A stretch of DNA of 64,000 bases, from contig NZ_JAEDOX010000001.1 of assembly GCF_017872555.1 (NCBI RefSeq), positions 1,488,001-1,552,000 on the forward strand. Direction: 5' to 3'. The stretch comes from Ruegeria sp. HKCCSA071. Its GTDB lineage: Bacteria > Pseudomonadota > Alphaproteobacteria > Rhodobacterales > Rhodobacteraceae. A program made the translations under genes and the position numbers. The notes beneath the pieces are model-generated. The model was given only the letters and a program-made list of their open reading frames with translations. It was not told the DNA's origin and searched no databases. The stretch's first letter is position 1. The number at the start of each line of letters is the position of its first letter. Below, in pieces: positions 6,249 to 17,157 of this stretch.

Positions 6249-8024
6249 TCAGTCCTGCGGAATAAGGCGCAAGCCCAGTTCCATCAGCTGATCTGACGTC
6301 GGGTCCGACGGCGCATGCATCATCAGGTCTTCGGCCCGCTGGTTCATCGGGAACATCATGACCTCGCGGATATTGGCCTCATCCGCCAGCAACATCACGA
6401 TCCGGTCGATTCCAGCAGCGCATCCACCGTGTGGCGGCGCACCGTAGTGGAAGGCATTGAACAGGGCCCCAAAGCGGGATTTCACTTCGTCCTCGCCATA
6501 GCCCGCCAGTTCAAAGGCTTTCAACATGATCTCCGGCTTGTGGTTCCGGATCGCGCCCGAGACCAGCTCATACCCGTTGCAGGCTAGATCGTATTGATAA
6601 CCACGTACGTCCAGCGGATTGCCCTGCAGCGCGTCCATGCCGCCTTGCGGCATCGAAAACGGGTTGTGCTCAAAGTCGATCGCGCCGGTTTCTTCGTCTT
6701 GTTCGTAGATCGGGAAATCAACGATCCAGGCAAAGGCAAAGCGGTCTTTCTCGGTCAGACCAAGCTCATCCCCGATCACGTCGCGCGCCTTGCCTGCAAC
6801 CTTTTCAAAAGCCTTCGGCTTGCCGCCCAGGAAAAACGCCGCATCGCCGACACCCAGACCCAATTGCTGGCGGATTGCCTCGGTGCGCTCGGGACCGATG
6901 TTCTTGGCCAGCGGACCTGCGGCTTCCATCCCTTCACCCTGATCGCGCCAGAAGATGTAGCCCATCCCCGGCAGACCCTCTTTCTGGGCAAAGGTGTTCA
7001 TGCGGTCACAGAATTTGCGGCTGCCGCCGGTTGGTGCGGGGATGGCGCGGATTTCGGTGCCGTCCTGCTCCAACAGCTTTGCAAAAATCGCAAAGCCAGA
7101 CCCGCGGAAATGATCAGAGACCACTTGCATTTTGATAGGGTTCCGCAGGTCGGGCTTGTCCGTGCCGTACCACAGCGCCGAATCCTTGTAGGAAATCTGG
7201 GGCCACTCCTGATCGACCTTGAGGCCACCGCCGAACTCTTCGAACACGCCGGTCAGAACGGGTTGGATCGTGTCGAACACGTCCTGCTGCTCGACAAAGG
7301 ACATCTCGAGGTCAAGCTGGTAGAAATCGGTCGGCGAGCGGTCGGCGCGCGGGTCTTCGTCACGAAAGCAGGGCGCAATCTGGAAATACTTGTCGAAACC
7401 CGACACCATGATCAGCTGCTTGAACTGCTGCGGGGCTTGCGGCAACGCGTAGAACTTGCCCGGATGCAGACGCGACGGCACCAGAAAGTCGCGCGCGCCT
7501 TCGGGCGAGGATGCGGTGATGATCGGCGTCTGATACTCGCGGAACCCCTGATCCCACATACGCTTGCGCATGGAGGCCACAACGTCCGACCGCAGGGTCA
7601 TGTTTTGCTGCATCGCTTCGCGGCGCAGGTCGAGGTAGCGATAGCGCAGGCGGGTTTCCTCGGGGTATTCCTGATCGCCGAACACCATCAGCGGCAGTTC
7701 CTCGGCGGCGCCCAGAACTTCCAGCTCGCGCACGTACACCTCAATCTCACCGGTGGGCAGTTTCGGGTTCACCAGTTCGGCGGCACGCGCCTTGACGGTT
7801 CCGTCGATGCGGATACACCATTCGGAACGCACCTTTTCAAGCTCGGCAAAAGCCGCGCTGTCGCCGTCGCATAGAACTTGTGTCACACCGAAATGGTCGC
7901 GCAGGTCGATGAACAGGACGCCCCCGTGGTCTCGGACCCGATGCACCCAACCGGACAGGCGAACGGTTTCCCCGACATTAGCGGCGGTCAGTGCGGCGCA
8001 GGTGTGGCTGCGATAGGCGTGCAT
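6249..8024 (-). CDS. aspS: Aspartyl-tRNA synthetase
   Basis: This 591-residue class IIb synthetase charges tRNA-Asp (and possibly tRNA-Asn, if the organism is of the indirect Asn type). The N-terminal OB-fold for the anticodon (about 1-110) has [21 protein letters not shown]. Then come the class II motif 2 ([24 protein letters not shown] region) and motif 3 (GIDRIVMLL). The bacterial GAD insertion sits between. Full length for the bacterial form. It is followed by a strong terminator, so it ends its transcript. Confidence 0.97.
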   Translation of the reverse strand: MHAYRSHTCAALTAANVGETVRLSGWVHRVRDHGGVLFIDLRDHFGVTQVLCDGDSAAFAELEKVRSEWCIRIDGTVKARAAELVNPKLPTGEIEVYVRELEVLGAAEELPLMVFGDQEYPEETRLRYRYLDLRREAMQQNMTLRSDVVASMRKRMWDQGFREYQTPIITASSPEGARDFLVPSRLHPGKFYALPQAPQQFKQLIMVSGFDKYFQIAPCFRDEDPRADRSPTDFYQLDLEMSFVEQQDVFDTIQPVLTGVFEEFGGGLKVDQEWPQISYKDSALWYGTDKPDLRNPIKMQVVSDHFRGSGFAIFAKLLEQDGTEIRAIPAPTGGSRKFCDRMNTFAQKEGLPGMGYIFWRDQGEGMEAAGPLAKNIGPERTEAIRQQLGLGVGDAAFFLGGKPKAFEKVAGKARDVIGDELGLTEKDRFAFAWIVDFPIYEQDEETGAIDFEHNPFSMPQGGMDALQGNPLDVRGYQYDLACNGYELVSGAIRNHKPEIMLKAFELAGYGEDEVKSRFGALFNAFHYGAPPHGGCAAGIDRIVMLLADEANIREVMMFPMNQRAEDLMMHAPSDPTSDQLMELGLRLIPQD

Positions 8025-8103
8025 GGATCATATCCCTTCGGGCGCAGAATTCGTCGCGCCGATACACCCTGTCAGGCCCGGAAAGTCAAGGTGGGTCGCC
8101 CTG

Positions 8104-8775
8104 TCAAAACGGCCTTTGCACGTTGCCCGAGTAGAAATAGACACCCAGCCCGACCGCAAAGATGATATTGCCCGCAATCGCGTGCAACAGCACCGCATAA
8201 AAGAACGAGCCGCGCTGCCTGTAGGCCCATGTAAACAGCAGCCCTCCCGCAAATGTCATGAGGGCGACAATCCAACTCCAATACATCAGATGCGCGAACG
8301 AGAAGATGGCAGCATTCAGCACATAAGCCGCACGCCCCTCTGGCAGGACCGCGTGATAACGCCGGAAGAACAGTGGGCGGAACAGCAGTTCCTGAGGCAG
8401 TGCAGACAAAACAGGATAACCGATCCAGATAAGCGCCAGCATCTCAGGGCGGTGTATCAGCAGAAGAAATGCGGCGTCGGGGCGTGTCACCTGAATCAGC
8501 CCGAAGCAAAACACGGACATGAAAGCGGTAAACAGCACAACTTCGCGAAGTGACCAGTTGGCCCAATCGTACCGCAGCTCGGCCCATTGAAAGCCCGGTG
8601 TCCAATGCAGCAGCATGATCCCCAACCCGGTCAAAGCAAACAGTGCCGGAAGCATCCAGTTCGGTGGAAACAAAACCGCGATGACCAGCGGCAGAACAAT
8701 ATAGAACAGGCCGAACTCAACCCTTAACCGCGGCAATGCAACCGGTGGTCCGACCATCGCGCTGTCTTTGGTCAC
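8104..8775 (-). CDS. CPBP family intramembrane protease-like protein
   Basis: This 223-residue protein has about six to seven membrane segments and the CPBP (Abi/Rce1-like) motifs: PQELLFRPLFFRR (the EExxxR motif with Gln in first place), FSFAHLMY (second motif His), and a late LLHAIAGN (third motif His). These residues form the presumed glutamate-type active site. The QE variant is seen in part of the family and may or may not be catalytic. It overlaps the pabC stop in a four-base overlap, so it rides with the pab operon. No substrate is known. Confidence 0.85.
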   Translation of the reverse strand: MTKDSAMVGPPVALPRLRVEFGLFYIVLPLVIAVLFPPNWMLPALFALTGLGIMLLHWTPGFQWAELRYDWANWSLREVVLFTAFMSVFCFGLIQVTRPDAAFLLLIHRPEMLALIWIGYPVLSALPQELLFRPLFFRRYHAVLPEGRAAYVLNAAIFSFAHLMYWSWIVALMTFAGGLLFTWAYRQRGSFFYAVLLHAIAGNIIFAVGLGVYFYSGNVQRPF

Positions 8776-9419
8776 GTGTCCATCAGCTCCACCCGGATCA
8801 GCCCACGCAATGAATTGCCCATGTAGGCAGTTTGTGCATTTTTCAGGTCGCTCAGGGTCAGCACGGCCTCGGACACCGTTCCTTTATCCAGTAGTTCTTC
8901 GCGCAATATGCCCGGCAACAGACCGCTGGACAGCACAGGTGTCAGAATACGGCCGTCCTGCTTTTCGATGAAAAGGTTGCTGATGGTGCCCTCACACAGC
9001 TCATCAAGCTCATTCAGGAACAACACCTCGTCTATGCCATCCGGCAGCCCGGCACGGGCATCGTCATATAGAGCGCGGCGGCTTGTCTTGTGACGCAGCC
9101 AAAGATCATTGGATGCCAGCCGCTGTTCCGACAGGGCGATGCGCCAGACCGGGGGATTGTTGGCCAGAACCCCGGTCGTCAATTCGAACGCACCCGATGC
9201 GTCCAGTGTCAGACGGCATCGCAAAGGTGTGTCGCCCAACGCGCCATCCAGCGCGGCGGTCGCTGCATCCGGGTTGAAGGGAAGGCCAAAGGCCGCGGCG
9301 GTTCGGGCCATGCGCGCAAGGTGACGGTCTTTTCGGACAAAGCCCCGACCTGGCCGAAAGGCCAGCGTTTCGATCAGGCGGAAATCAGGCTCAGCTGGCG
9401 GGCGAAGCGGGCTTTCCAT
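8772..9419 (-). CDS. pabC: Aminotransferase class IV, probable 4-amino-4-deoxychorismate lyase
   Basis: This 215-residue protein is a fold-type IV PLP enzyme. The RRALYDDARA segment holds the PLP-binding Lys region (TSRRALYDDA after an RHK), then VLFLNELDELCEGTISNLFI with the conserved Glu, and a GLLPGILRE motif. Directly downstream of and overlapping pabB, it most likely releases pyruvate from aminodeoxychorismate to give p-aminobenzoate for folate. It is shorter than branched-chain aminotransferases, which supports the PabC reading. Its start lies inside the pabB 3' end (46-base overlap). Confidence 0.85.
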   Translation of the reverse strand: MESPLRPPAEPDFRLIETLAFRPGRGFVRKDRHLARMARTAAAFGLPFNPDAATAALDGALGDTPLRCRLTLDASGAFELTTGVLANNPPVWRIALSEQRLASNDLWLRHKTSRRALYDDARAGLPDGIDEVLFLNELDELCEGTISNLFIEKQDGRILTPVLSSGLLPGILREELLDKGTVSEAVLTLSDLKNAQTAYMGNSLRGLIRVELMDT

Positions 9420-10501
9420 AGCGCCTCCTCATATTCTGCCGGGGCGGTGCTGTCCCAGACAAGGCCCCCGCCCACGTTCAGGGTGGCCTGATCGTCTTCC
9501 AGCATCAGCGTACGGATGGCCACGTTGAACTCGGACCGGCCATCAGGCGCGGCCCAGCCGATGGTGCCACAATAGATGTCACGCGGCCAGGGTTCCAGCC
9601 CGGCCAGAATTTCCATGGCGCGAATTTTGGGGGCGCCCGTGATCGAACCGCAAGGAAACAGAGCCGTCAGTATATCGCTGAGCCCGGCGCATTTGAGCAG
9701 CTGGGCACGGACAAGTGACACCATCTGATGCACGGTCGCATAGGTTTCCACCTTGAACAGTTCCGGGACATGAACTGAACCGGGCAGCGCAACACGGCTG
9801 ATATCGTTGCGCAGTAGATCGACGATCATCAGGTTTTCCGCCCGGTTCTTTTCATCCGTGGTCAGAAACGCCCGGCGCCGCATATCCTCATCCGGGTCTT
9901 CGCTGCGCGGCTGGGTACCCTTCATCGGTCGTGTTTCGATCTTTCCATCCGTGCCCGTGCGGAAGAACAACTCTGGCGAGCGACTGAGCAGATCCGGCAA
10001 CCCGACCTGCTGCACCAGCGCGCCATGCCCAACCGGCTGCCCCGCTGCCAGCGCCGCATAAAGGGCTTCACTGCTGCCCGAGACAGTCAGATCAATCGGA
10101 AAGGTCAGGTTCGCCTGATAGATATCGCCTGCACCGATGGCATCATGCACCAGTTGAAAGGCTTCGCCATAGCGCGCCTCATCCCAGCGCGGCTGAAACG
10201 CGCGCACCTCACTCGCGGGCGTTGGTAAAGCAACCCGATCCGGCGCGCCGTAGACCCCAAAACACAGCAGGGGCAGCCGACGCGATTCCGGCAGAAGATC
10301 GATCAGCCGGGGTTCAAGCACATATCCAAGTTCGTAACTTGCATAGCCAGCCAGCCACGCCCCGCCCGTGCGCGCCTCATCCAGCGCCGCCAGAGCCTGA
10401 GGCACGTCCTCCGCCGTATCCGCGCGGATTATCCGAGACGGGCGCTGAAACCGGGTTCCGCGACCGGCTGGTCCCTGATCAAAACGAATACGCAACTGCA
10501 T
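9374..10501 (-). CDS. pabB: Aminodeoxychorismate synthase component I
   Basis: This 375-residue chorismate-binding enzyme aminates chorismate to 4-amino-4-deoxychorismate with the help of a glutamine amidotransferase (PabA/TrpG). It has the family core: GDIYQANLTFP, ETRPMKGTQPR, KNRAENLMIVDLLRND, and GSITGAPKIRAMEI, followed by YCGTIGW and FNVAIRTL. ATG 10501 is chosen because the enzyme N-terminus starts there; the longer upstream extension crosses the carB promoter. No pabA gene is in the window. It leads the pabB-pabC-CPBP operon. Confidence 0.93.
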   Translation of the reverse strand: MQLRIRFDQGPAGRGTRFQRPSRIIRADTAEDVPQALAALDEARTGGAWLAGYASYELGYVLEPRLIDLLPESRRLPLLCFGVYGAPDRVALPTPASEVRAFQPRWDEARYGEAFQLVHDAIGAGDIYQANLTFPIDLTVSGSSEALYAALAAGQPVGHGALVQQVGLPDLLSRSPELFFRTGTDGKIETRPMKGTQPRSEDPDEDMRRRAFLTTDEKNRAENLMIVDLLRNDISRVALPGSVHVPELFKVETYATVHQMVSLVRAQLLKCAGLSDILTALFPCGSITGAPKIRAMEILAGLEPWPRDIYCGTIGWAAPDGRSEFNVAIRTLMLEDDQATLNVGGGLVWDSTAPAEYEEALWKARFARQLSLISA

Positions 10502-10589
10502 CCTCTTTTGCCGTGAAGGGCGATATAGAGAATACTCTGGCAGAGGAAAGGGGGGAAAGCGGCAATTTCGCTTCTGTTTCCGATACCCC

Positions 10590-10617
10590 TTGAACCTTTC
10601 TGCGTGGTCCCTATAAC
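10590..10617 (+). promoter_or_regulatory. Predicted sigma-70 promoter of carB
   Basis: TTGAAC (10590-10595) and TATAAC (10612-10617), separated by 16 bases, form a good housekeeping promoter. It lies about 60 bases before the carB ATG and on the far side of the divergent pabB start. Confidence 0.6.
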
Positions 10618-10679
10618 GCACGACAATTTGGGCGCTTGGGCGGCGCCCGCGACTCGTGCAAAATCGAAGGGGCCAGGCC

Positions 10680-13600
10680 ATGCCGAAGAGAACCGACATC
10701 AAGTCGATCATGATCATCGGGGCGGGTCCCATTGTTATCGGTCAGGCTTGCGAATTCGACTATTCCGGAGCACAGGCCTGCAAAGCCCTGCGCGAAGAAG
10801 GTTACCGGGTTATTCTGGTCAACTCGAACCCGGCGACGATCATGACAGACCCCGGTTTGGCCGATGCGACTTACATAGAGCCGATCACGCCCGAGGTCGT
10901 CGCCAAGATCATCGAAAAGGAACGCCCTGACGCCCTGCTGCCCACAATGGGCGGGCAAACCGGTCTGAACACCTCGCTCGCGCTGGAAGAGATGGGAGTG
11001 TTGGACAAGTTCGGTGTCGAGATGATCGGTGCCAAACGCGACGCCATCGAGATGGCCGAGGACCGCAAATTGTTCCGCGAGGCGATGGACCGGCTGGGGC
11101 TGGAAAACCCCAAAGCCACCATCGTGACCGCCCCCAAGAAGGCCGACGGCTCTGCCGATCTGGACGCAGGTGTGCAGATCGCTCTGGACGAGTTGGAGGA
11201 AATCGGCCTGCCCGCCATCATCCGCCCGGCCTTTACCTTGGGCGGCACAGGCGGCGGCGTGGCCTATAATCGCGAGGATTATATCCATTTCTGCCGCTCG
11301 GGCATGGATGCCTCGCCCGTCAACCAGATCCTCGTCGATGAAAGCCTGCTGGGCTGGAAAGAATACGAGATGGAAGTGGTGCGCGACACTGCCGACAACG
11401 CCATCATCGTCTGTTCCATCGAAAACGTCGATCCAATGGGCGTGCACACGGGTGACTCGATCACGGTGGCCCCTGCCCTGACGCTGACCGACAAGGAATA
11501 CCAGATCATGCGCAACGGCTCGATCGCCGTGCTGCGCGAGATCGGGGTGGAAACCGGTGGCTCGAACGTGCAATGGGCGATCAACCCCGATGATGGCCGC
11601 ATGGTTGTGATCGAAATGAACCCGCGCGTGTCGCGTTCATCGGCGCTGGCCTCGAAAGCGACGGGTTTCCCGATTGCCAAAATTGCCGCGAAACTGGCCG
11701 TTGGTTACACGCTGGACGAGTTGGACAACGACATCACCAAGGTCACGCCTGCGTCGTTCGAACCTACCATCGACTATGTCGTCACCAAGATCCCGAAATT
11801 CGCGTTTGAGAAGTTCCCCGGCTCTGAACCCTATCTGACCACTGCAATGAAGTCAGTGGGTGAGGCGATGTCCATCGGCCGCACCATCCACGAATCCATG
11901 CAGAAGGCGCTGGCCTCGATGGAATCCGGCCTGACCGGGTTTGATGAGATCGAAATTCCGGGGCTGAGCATCGGCCTGTGGGATGAGGTCGAAAGCAGCG
12001 ACGACAAAGCGCATGTCATCAAAGCGATCAGCAAGCAGACCCCTGACCGCCTGCGCACCATCGCCCAAGCCATGCGTCATGGCCTGAGCGACGACGAAAT
12101 CTTTGGCGTCACCAAGTTTGACCCCTGGTTCCTGGCCCGCATTCGCGAGATCATCGAAGCCGAACGCACCGTGCGTAAGGATGGTCTGCCAGTGACCGAA
12201 GAAGGCATCCGCAAGCTCAAGATGCTGGGCTTCACCGATGCGCGTCTGGGCAACCTGTCAGGCCGCAGCGAAGATAACGTGCGCCGCGCCCGCCACAATC
12301 TGGGCGTCACCGCGGTCTTCAAACGCATTGATACCTGCGCCGCCGAGTTCGAAGCGCAGACACCCTATATGTACTCGACTTACGAAGCCCCGATGATGGG
12401 CGATGTCGAATGCGAGGCACGCCCAAGCGACCGCAAGAAGGTCGTTATTCTTGGTGGTGGTCCGAACCGGATCGGTCAGGGGATCGAGTTCGATTATTGC
12501 TGCTGCCACGCCTGCTATGCGCTGACCGAGGCCGGGTACGAGACCATCATGGTCAATTGCAACCCCGAGACGGTCTCGACCGACTACGACACCTCGGACC
12601 GTCTGTATTTTGAGCCGCTGACCTTTGAACACGTCATGGAAATCCTGACGAAGGAACAGGAAAACGGCACGCTGCACGGCGTGATCGTTCAGTTCGGTGG
12701 GCAAACTCCGTTGAAGCTGGCCAACGCGCTTGAGGCCGAGGGTATTCCGATTCTGGGTACCACACCGGACGCAATTGACCTGGCCGAAGACCGTGAACGG
12801 TTCCAGGCGCTGGTCAATGAACTGGGCCTGAAACAGCCCAGAAACGGTATTGCCTCGACCGATGAAAAGGCGCTGGAGATTGCCGAAGAGATCGGTTTCC
12901 CGCTGGTCATTCGCCCCTCTTACGTTCTGGGCGGTCGTGCGATGGAAATCGTGCGCGATATGGATCAGCTACGACGCTATATCAACGAGGCCGTTGTGGT
13001 CTCGGGCGACAGCCCCGTACTGCTGGACAGCTATCTGGCGGGCGCGGTCGAGCTGGACGTAGATGCACTGTGTGACGGCACCGACGTTCACGTGGCGGGC
13101 ATCATGCAGCACATCGAAGAAGCGGGTGTTCACTCCGGCGATTCCGCCTGTTCGCTGCCGCCCTATTCGCTGTCGAAAGAGATCATCGGGCAGATCAAGG
13201 AACAGGCATTCAAGCTGGCCAAGGCGCTGAATGTTGTTGGCCTGATGAATGTGCAATTCGCGATCAAGGATGATGAGATCTATCTGATCGAAGTGAACCC
13301 GCGCGCCTCGCGCACCGTGCCGTTTGTTGCCAAGGCCACCGACAGTGCAATTGCGTCGATTGCGGCGCGCGTCATGGCGGGCGAGAAACTGGCCGATTTC
13401 CCGATGCGCCCGCCCTATCAGGAAGGCAAGGACACCAAGATCGCGGACCAGATGACGTTGGCCGATCCGGACATGCCGTGGTTCTCGGTGAAAGAAGCTG
13501 TCATGCCATTCGCCCGTTTCCCCGGCGTCGACACCATCCTTGGCCCGGAAATGCGCTCGACCGGCGAGGTGATGGGCTGGGACCGTGACTTCCCACGCGC

Positions 13601-14033
13601 GTTCCTCAAGGCGCAGATGGGCGCGGGCATGGTGCTGCCGTCCTCTGGCCGTGCGTTCATTTCGATCAAGGATGCCGACAAGGGCAAAGCCATGCTGGAA
13701 GCGGCGCAGGTTCTGGTTGATCAGGGCTTCACGCTTGTGGCCACGCGCGGCACCCAAAGCTGGCTGGACGAACAGGGTGTTGCCTGTAACGTGGTGAACA
13801 AGGTGTACGAAGGCCGCCCGGATGTGGTGGACATGCTGAAAGACGGTCAGGTGCAGCTGGTGATGAACACCACCGAAGGTGCGCAGGCGGTTGAGGACAG
13901 CAAGGCCATCCGCTCGATCGCGCTGTACGACAAGATCCCGTATTTCACCACCGCAGCTGGGGCCAATGCCGCAGCACTGGCGATCAAGGCACAAGCTGAG
14001 GGCGACGTTGAGGTGAAATCGCTACAGGGGTAA
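10680..14033 (+). CDS. carB: Carbamoyl-phosphate synthase large subunit
   Basis: This 1117-residue enzyme makes carbamoyl phosphate from bicarbonate, ATP and ammonia delivered by CarA, for pyrimidine and arginine synthesis. It shows two homologous ATP-grasp halves (about 1-400 and 560-940), the oligomerisation part between them, and a C-terminal MGS-like allosteric domain after about residue 945. Typical stretches are [17 protein letters not shown] and [17 protein letters not shown]. It is about 45 residues longer than the E. coli protein, partly through an insertion near residues 145-175 that is usual in this bacterial group. carA is not adjacent. Confidence 0.97.
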   Translation: MPKRTDIKSIMIIGAGPIVIGQACEFDYSGAQACKALREEGYRVILVNSNPATIMTDPGLADATYIEPITPEVVAKIIEKERPDALLPTMGGQTGLNTSLALEEMGVLDKFGVEMIGAKRDAIEMAEDRKLFREAMDRLGLENPKATIVTAPKKADGSADLDAGVQIALDELEEIGLPAIIRPAFTLGGTGGGVAYNREDYIHFCRSGMDASPVNQILVDESLLGWKEYEMEVVRDTADNAIIVCSIENVDPMGVHTGDSITVAPALTLTDKEYQIMRNGSIAVLREIGVETGGSNVQWAINPDDGRMVVIEMNPRVSRSSALASKATGFPIAKIAAKLAVGYTLDELDNDITKVTPASFEPTIDYVVTKIPKFAFEKFPGSEPYLTTAMKSVGEAMSIGRTIHESMQKALASMESGLTGFDEIEIPGLSIGLWDEVESSDDKAHVIKAISKQTPDRLRTIAQAMRHGLSDDEIFGVTKFDPWFLARIREIIEAERTVRKDGLPVTEEGIRKLKMLGFTDARLGNLSGRSEDNVRRARHNLGVTAVFKRIDTCAAEFEAQTPYMYSTYEAPMMGDVECEARPSDRKKVVILGGGPNRIGQGIEFDYCCCHACYALTEAGYETIMVNCNPETVSTDYDTSDRLYFEPLTFEHVMEILTKEQENGTLHGVIVQFGGQTPLKLANALEAEGIPILGTTPDAIDLAEDRERFQALVNELGLKQPRNGIASTDEKALEIAEEIGFPLVIRPSYVLGGRAMEIVRDMDQLRRYINEAVVVSGDSPVLLDSYLAGAVELDVDALCDGTDVHVAGIMQHIEEAGVHSGDSACSLPPYSLSKEIIGQIKEQAFKLAKALNVVGLMNVQFAIKDDEIYLIEVNPRASRTVPFVAKATDSAIASIAARVMAGEKLADFPMRPPYQEGKDTKIADQMTLADPDMPWFSVKEAVMPFARFPGVDTILGPEMRSTGEVMGWDRDFPRAFLKAQMGAGMVLPSSGRAFISIKDADKGKAMLEAAQVLVDQGFTLVATRGTQSWLDEQGVACNVVNKVYEGRPDVVDMLKDGQVQLVMNTTEGAQAVEDSKAIRSIALYDKIPYFTTAAGANAAALAIKAQAEGDVEVKSLQG

Positions 14034-14052
14034 AGACCCCTGAACCAAACGG

Positions 14053-14088
14053 AAAAGCCCCAGAGGAAACTCTGGGGCTTTTATTTGT
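14053..14088. terminator. Bidirectional terminator between carB and the RND gene
   Basis: A perfect 13-base stem (14053-14065 with 14070-14082) with a GAAA tetraloop carries A-runs on one side and T-runs on the other. It can therefore end both carB (rightward) and the RND efflux operon (leftward), whose stop codons flank it. Confidence 0.9.
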
Positions 14089-14098
14089 TTCCAATGCC

Positions 14099-17000
14099 TT
14101 ACGCAGGTTCTTCCATCGTTTTCTTTCGTTCGTCACGGGCGAAGAACAGCAAATAGAACACCGGTGCCGCGACCATTGTCAGCACGGTGGCAAATGCCAG
14201 ACCGCCCATGATCGTCACTGCCATCGAGACGAAGAACGCATCCGTGAGCAGCGGCGCCATGCCCAGAATGGTCGTGACAGCCGCCAGCATGACAGGCCGC
14301 AAACGCGACACGGATGCTTCGATGATTGCCTCGCGCAGGGGCTTGCCGGTAGCGCGGACCAGATCGATTTCCTCAACCAGAACAATGCCGTTCTTGATCA
14401 GCATGCCCGACAGGCTGAGCAGGCCCAGAAGTGCCGTAAAGGTGAAGGGCAACCCTGTTCCCAGCAGGCCGATTACCACGCCGTTCACGGACATCGGCAC
14501 CAGCAGCCAGATGATGATCGGCTGGCGGATCGCGTTGAACAATAGGACCGAGATCAACACCATGATCAGCAGGCTCAGCGGCAATTGTCTGCCCAGGCTT
14601 GCCTGTGCTTTGCGCGAGTTTTCGAACTCTCCACCCCACTCCATCTTGTAGCCGGGTGGCAGGTCGATGGCCTCGATAGCATCGCGCACTTCGGCGTGGA
14701 CCTGTGCCGCTGTCAGGTCGGGCGGGATGTCGGCGCCGACGGTGATGGTCAGAACCCGATCACGGCGATGAACCAGTGTATTGAGCGTTTTGTACTCGAA
14801 CCCATCCACCATTTGTTCAATTGGTACAAACTTTTCCGACTGGTCCGAGTACACGACCTGATCGACGATCGAGTAATCTCCGTCCGCAGGTCGGCGCAGG
14901 ATGATCGGGATTAAGCGGTCGCGCTCGCGGAACACACCACCCGTGATGCCGTCGGTCGAGAATTGCAGAGTGGCGGCGATATCTTCGCGCGTGACACCTG
15001 CTGTCTGCGCCCGTTCGGTGGCATAGATCGGTTGCAGCGCCAGTTCCTGTTCGCGCCAATCGTGGTGAACCAGCAGCGCGTTCGGGGATGCGGCTGCCAT
15101 GCGCTGCACTGCCTCATCAGCAAGCTGGCGCAGCACGACCGGATCGCTGCCCGAGAACCGGGCCTGAATCGGATCACCACCGCCGGGGCCAAAAACCAGG
15201 CGCTTAGTGCCGAACTCACCTTCAGGGAATTGGACGGACCCAAACGCCTCAAGATCCGCTTGCAGCGCCGGGATGTCGTCCAGGCTTGCTGTGCGGATGA
15301 CCATATGCCCATAGCTGGGGTTCGGCTTTTCGGCTGAATACGTCAGCATGAAACGAGTAGCCCCCTGGCCGACAAAGGTCGCGACCGAGACCACGTCGTC
15401 GCGGGCTGCCAACCACTCTTCGAACACCGCCATGTCTTCGGCGGTTCGTGCAATCGGTGTGCCCTGCGGCAGTTTGTAGTGCACAAAGAACAAAGGCGTG
15501 TTGGAGTTGGGGAAGAACTGCTGTTTCATCAGCCCAAACCCGGCATAACACACCACGGTTACGCCGACGAGACAAGCAACAACCAGCCAGCGGAAGCGCA
15601 GCGCAAAGCGCAGGATCGCACCATAGGTGCGGAACAGGAGGCCGCCATAAGCGTCGATCTCGCCTGCTTTGCCCTGTTTGAAGAAGTAATGCCCCAAAAG
15701 CGGCGTGACGGTGATCGCCAAAACCCAGCTGAGCAACAGTGAAATGCCGATCACGGCGAACAGAGAGAACAGGAATTCTCCGGTTGCGTCAGGGCTGAGG
15801 CCAATGCCCGCAAAGGCCATGATGCCAATCACAGTCGCACCCAGCAGCGGGATCTGGGTTTTTGATGCCACATCTTCGGCCGCATCGCGCGAGGACTGGC
15901 CGCGCAGCATGGAAATTTGCATCCCTTCGGCCACAACGATGGCGTTGTCCACCAGCATCCCCATGGCGATGATCAGGGCACCCAATGAGATTCTTTCCAT
16001 CTCGATCGAAAAGAGCGACATGAACAGAAGCGTGCCGACCACGGTCAGCAGCAGGGTCGAGCCGACAACAATGGCCGCGCGCCAGCCCATGAAGATGCCC
16101 AGAACGGCGACCACGATGGCCACCGACATGGCAAGGTTCACGAGAAAGTCGTTCGAGGCCTGTTCGACCACCACATGTTGCTGATAGATCGGCAGGATTT
16201 CGACACCGAAGGGAATGCTTGTGTTCAACTCCGCAAATTTGGCGTCAGCGCGTTTGCCAACCTCGACAATGTTTTCGGTGGCCAGACCCGCGATGCCCAA
16301 GGTGAAAGCCTCGGTCCCGTTGTAGCGGATAATGATGTCGGGGTCGTTCTGACGGGCGCGATAGACATCGGACATGTCAAAGAGGTTGATCACCTGCCCC
16401 TGCGAACCAACAGACAGGCCCGCAATGGCCGACACGCTGTCCGACCCTTCGGCCGTCAGAATGGTGGTGCGGTCGTTATCAGAGCGCAAGGACCCTGAGG
16501 AATTGACCGAATCCGCATTGGCAATCGCCTGGTTGATCGCTTGCAGCGGGACATTCTGGTTCACGGAAATCGCCAGATCGGGTTCGACAAAGATCGCCTC
16601 GTCCGGCAGGCCCTGAACCTCGACATCCGCAACCCCGTCCACGGTCAGCAGTTCCCGCCGCAGGAACGTTGCCAGTTCGTGCTTTTCAGCGTCCGAGAAC
16701 CCTTGGGCGGTCACCGCATAGAACAGGCCGAACACGTCGCCGAACCCGTCATTCACAAACGGTTGGCCGACGCCCGATGGCAGGCCGCGCGCGGCGTCGC
16801 GCACCTTGGCCCTGAGGCGGGTCCAGATGGCAGGCAGTTCGGTGCCGTCGTATGTCGATTTGATCTCGACCTCGATCAGGGACCGTCCGGGTTGATTGAC
16901 CGAGGTGATGACATCCACCTCGCCCATCTGCTGTATGGCGGATTCCAGCGGTTCCGATACTTCCAGCGCCACCTGCTCGGCGGTGGCACCGGGGTATTGC

Positions 17001-17146
17001 GTGGCGATGACCGCGTTTTTGATTGTAAAGGCCGGGTCTTCCAGACGGCCAAGCGATGTGAACCCCCAGATGCCCCCAATGAGGGCAATGAGGATGACCA
17101 GCCATGTGTAAAGCGGCCGGTCGATTGAGGCGCGGGCGATATTCAT
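14099..17146 (-). CDS. RND efflux transporter permease
   Basis: This 1015-residue inner-membrane antiporter has the RND build: a first helix near residues 12-30, a large periplasmic loop, helices 2-6 (about 335-480), a second loop, and helices 8-12 (about 845-1000). The transmembrane-4 motif GMLVDNAIVVAEG keeps one of the two Asp residues of the AcrB proton relay; the second is Asn, as in many non-AcrB RND pumps. It works with the adaptor encoded just upstream. No outer-membrane channel gene is present, so a channel elsewhere must be used. Substrates are unknown. Confidence 0.93.
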   Translation of the reverse strand: MNIARASIDRPLYTWLVILIALIGGIWGFTSLGRLEDPAFTIKNAVIATQYPGATAEQVALEVSEPLESAIQQMGEVDVITSVNQPGRSLIEVEIKSTYDGTELPAIWTRLRAKVRDAARGLPSGVGQPFVNDGFGDVFGLFYAVTAQGFSDAEKHELATFLRRELLTVDGVADVEVQGLPDEAIFVEPDLAISVNQNVPLQAINQAIANADSVNSSGSLRSDNDRTTILTAEGSDSVSAIAGLSVGSQGQVINLFDMSDVYRARQNDPDIIIRYNGTEAFTLGIAGLATENIVEVGKRADAKFAELNTSIPFGVEILPIYQQHVVVEQASNDFLVNLAMSVAIVVAVLGIFMGWRAAIVVGSTLLLTVVGTLLFMSLFSIEMERISLGALIIAMGMLVDNAIVVAEGMQISMLRGQSSRDAAEDVASKTQIPLLGATVIGIMAFAGIGLSPDATGEFLFSLFAVIGISLLLSWVLAITVTPLLGHYFFKQGKAGEIDAYGGLLFRTYGAILRFALRFRWLVVACLVGVTVVCYAGFGLMKQQFFPNSNTPLFFVHYKLPQGTPIARTAEDMAVFEEWLAARDDVVSVATFVGQGATRFMLTYSAEKPNPSYGHMVIRTASLDDIPALQADLEAFGSVQFPEGEFGTKRLVFGPGGGDPIQARFSGSDPVVLRQLADEAVQRMAAASPNALLVHHDWREQELALQPIYATERAQTAGVTREDIAATLQFSTDGITGGVFRERDRLIPIILRRPADGDYSIVDQVVYSDQSEKFVPIEQMVDGFEYKTLNTLVHRRDRVLTITVGADIPPDLTAAQVHAEVRDAIEAIDLPPGYKMEWGGEFENSRKAQASLGRQLPLSLLIMVLISVLLFNAIRQPIIIWLLVPMSVNGVVIGLLGTGLPFTFTALLGLLSLSGMLIKNGIVLVEEIDLVRATGKPLREAIIEASVSRLRPVMLAAVTTILGMAPLLTDAFFVSMAVTIMGGLAFATVLTMVAAPVFYLLFFARDERKKTMEEPA

Positions 17147-17157
17147 CTGTCAGCCCC

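Noticed and set aside
6594..7874. 426-codon open frame opposite aspS
   Set aside because: Antisense shadow of a highly conserved gene; no start signal or protein-like pattern.
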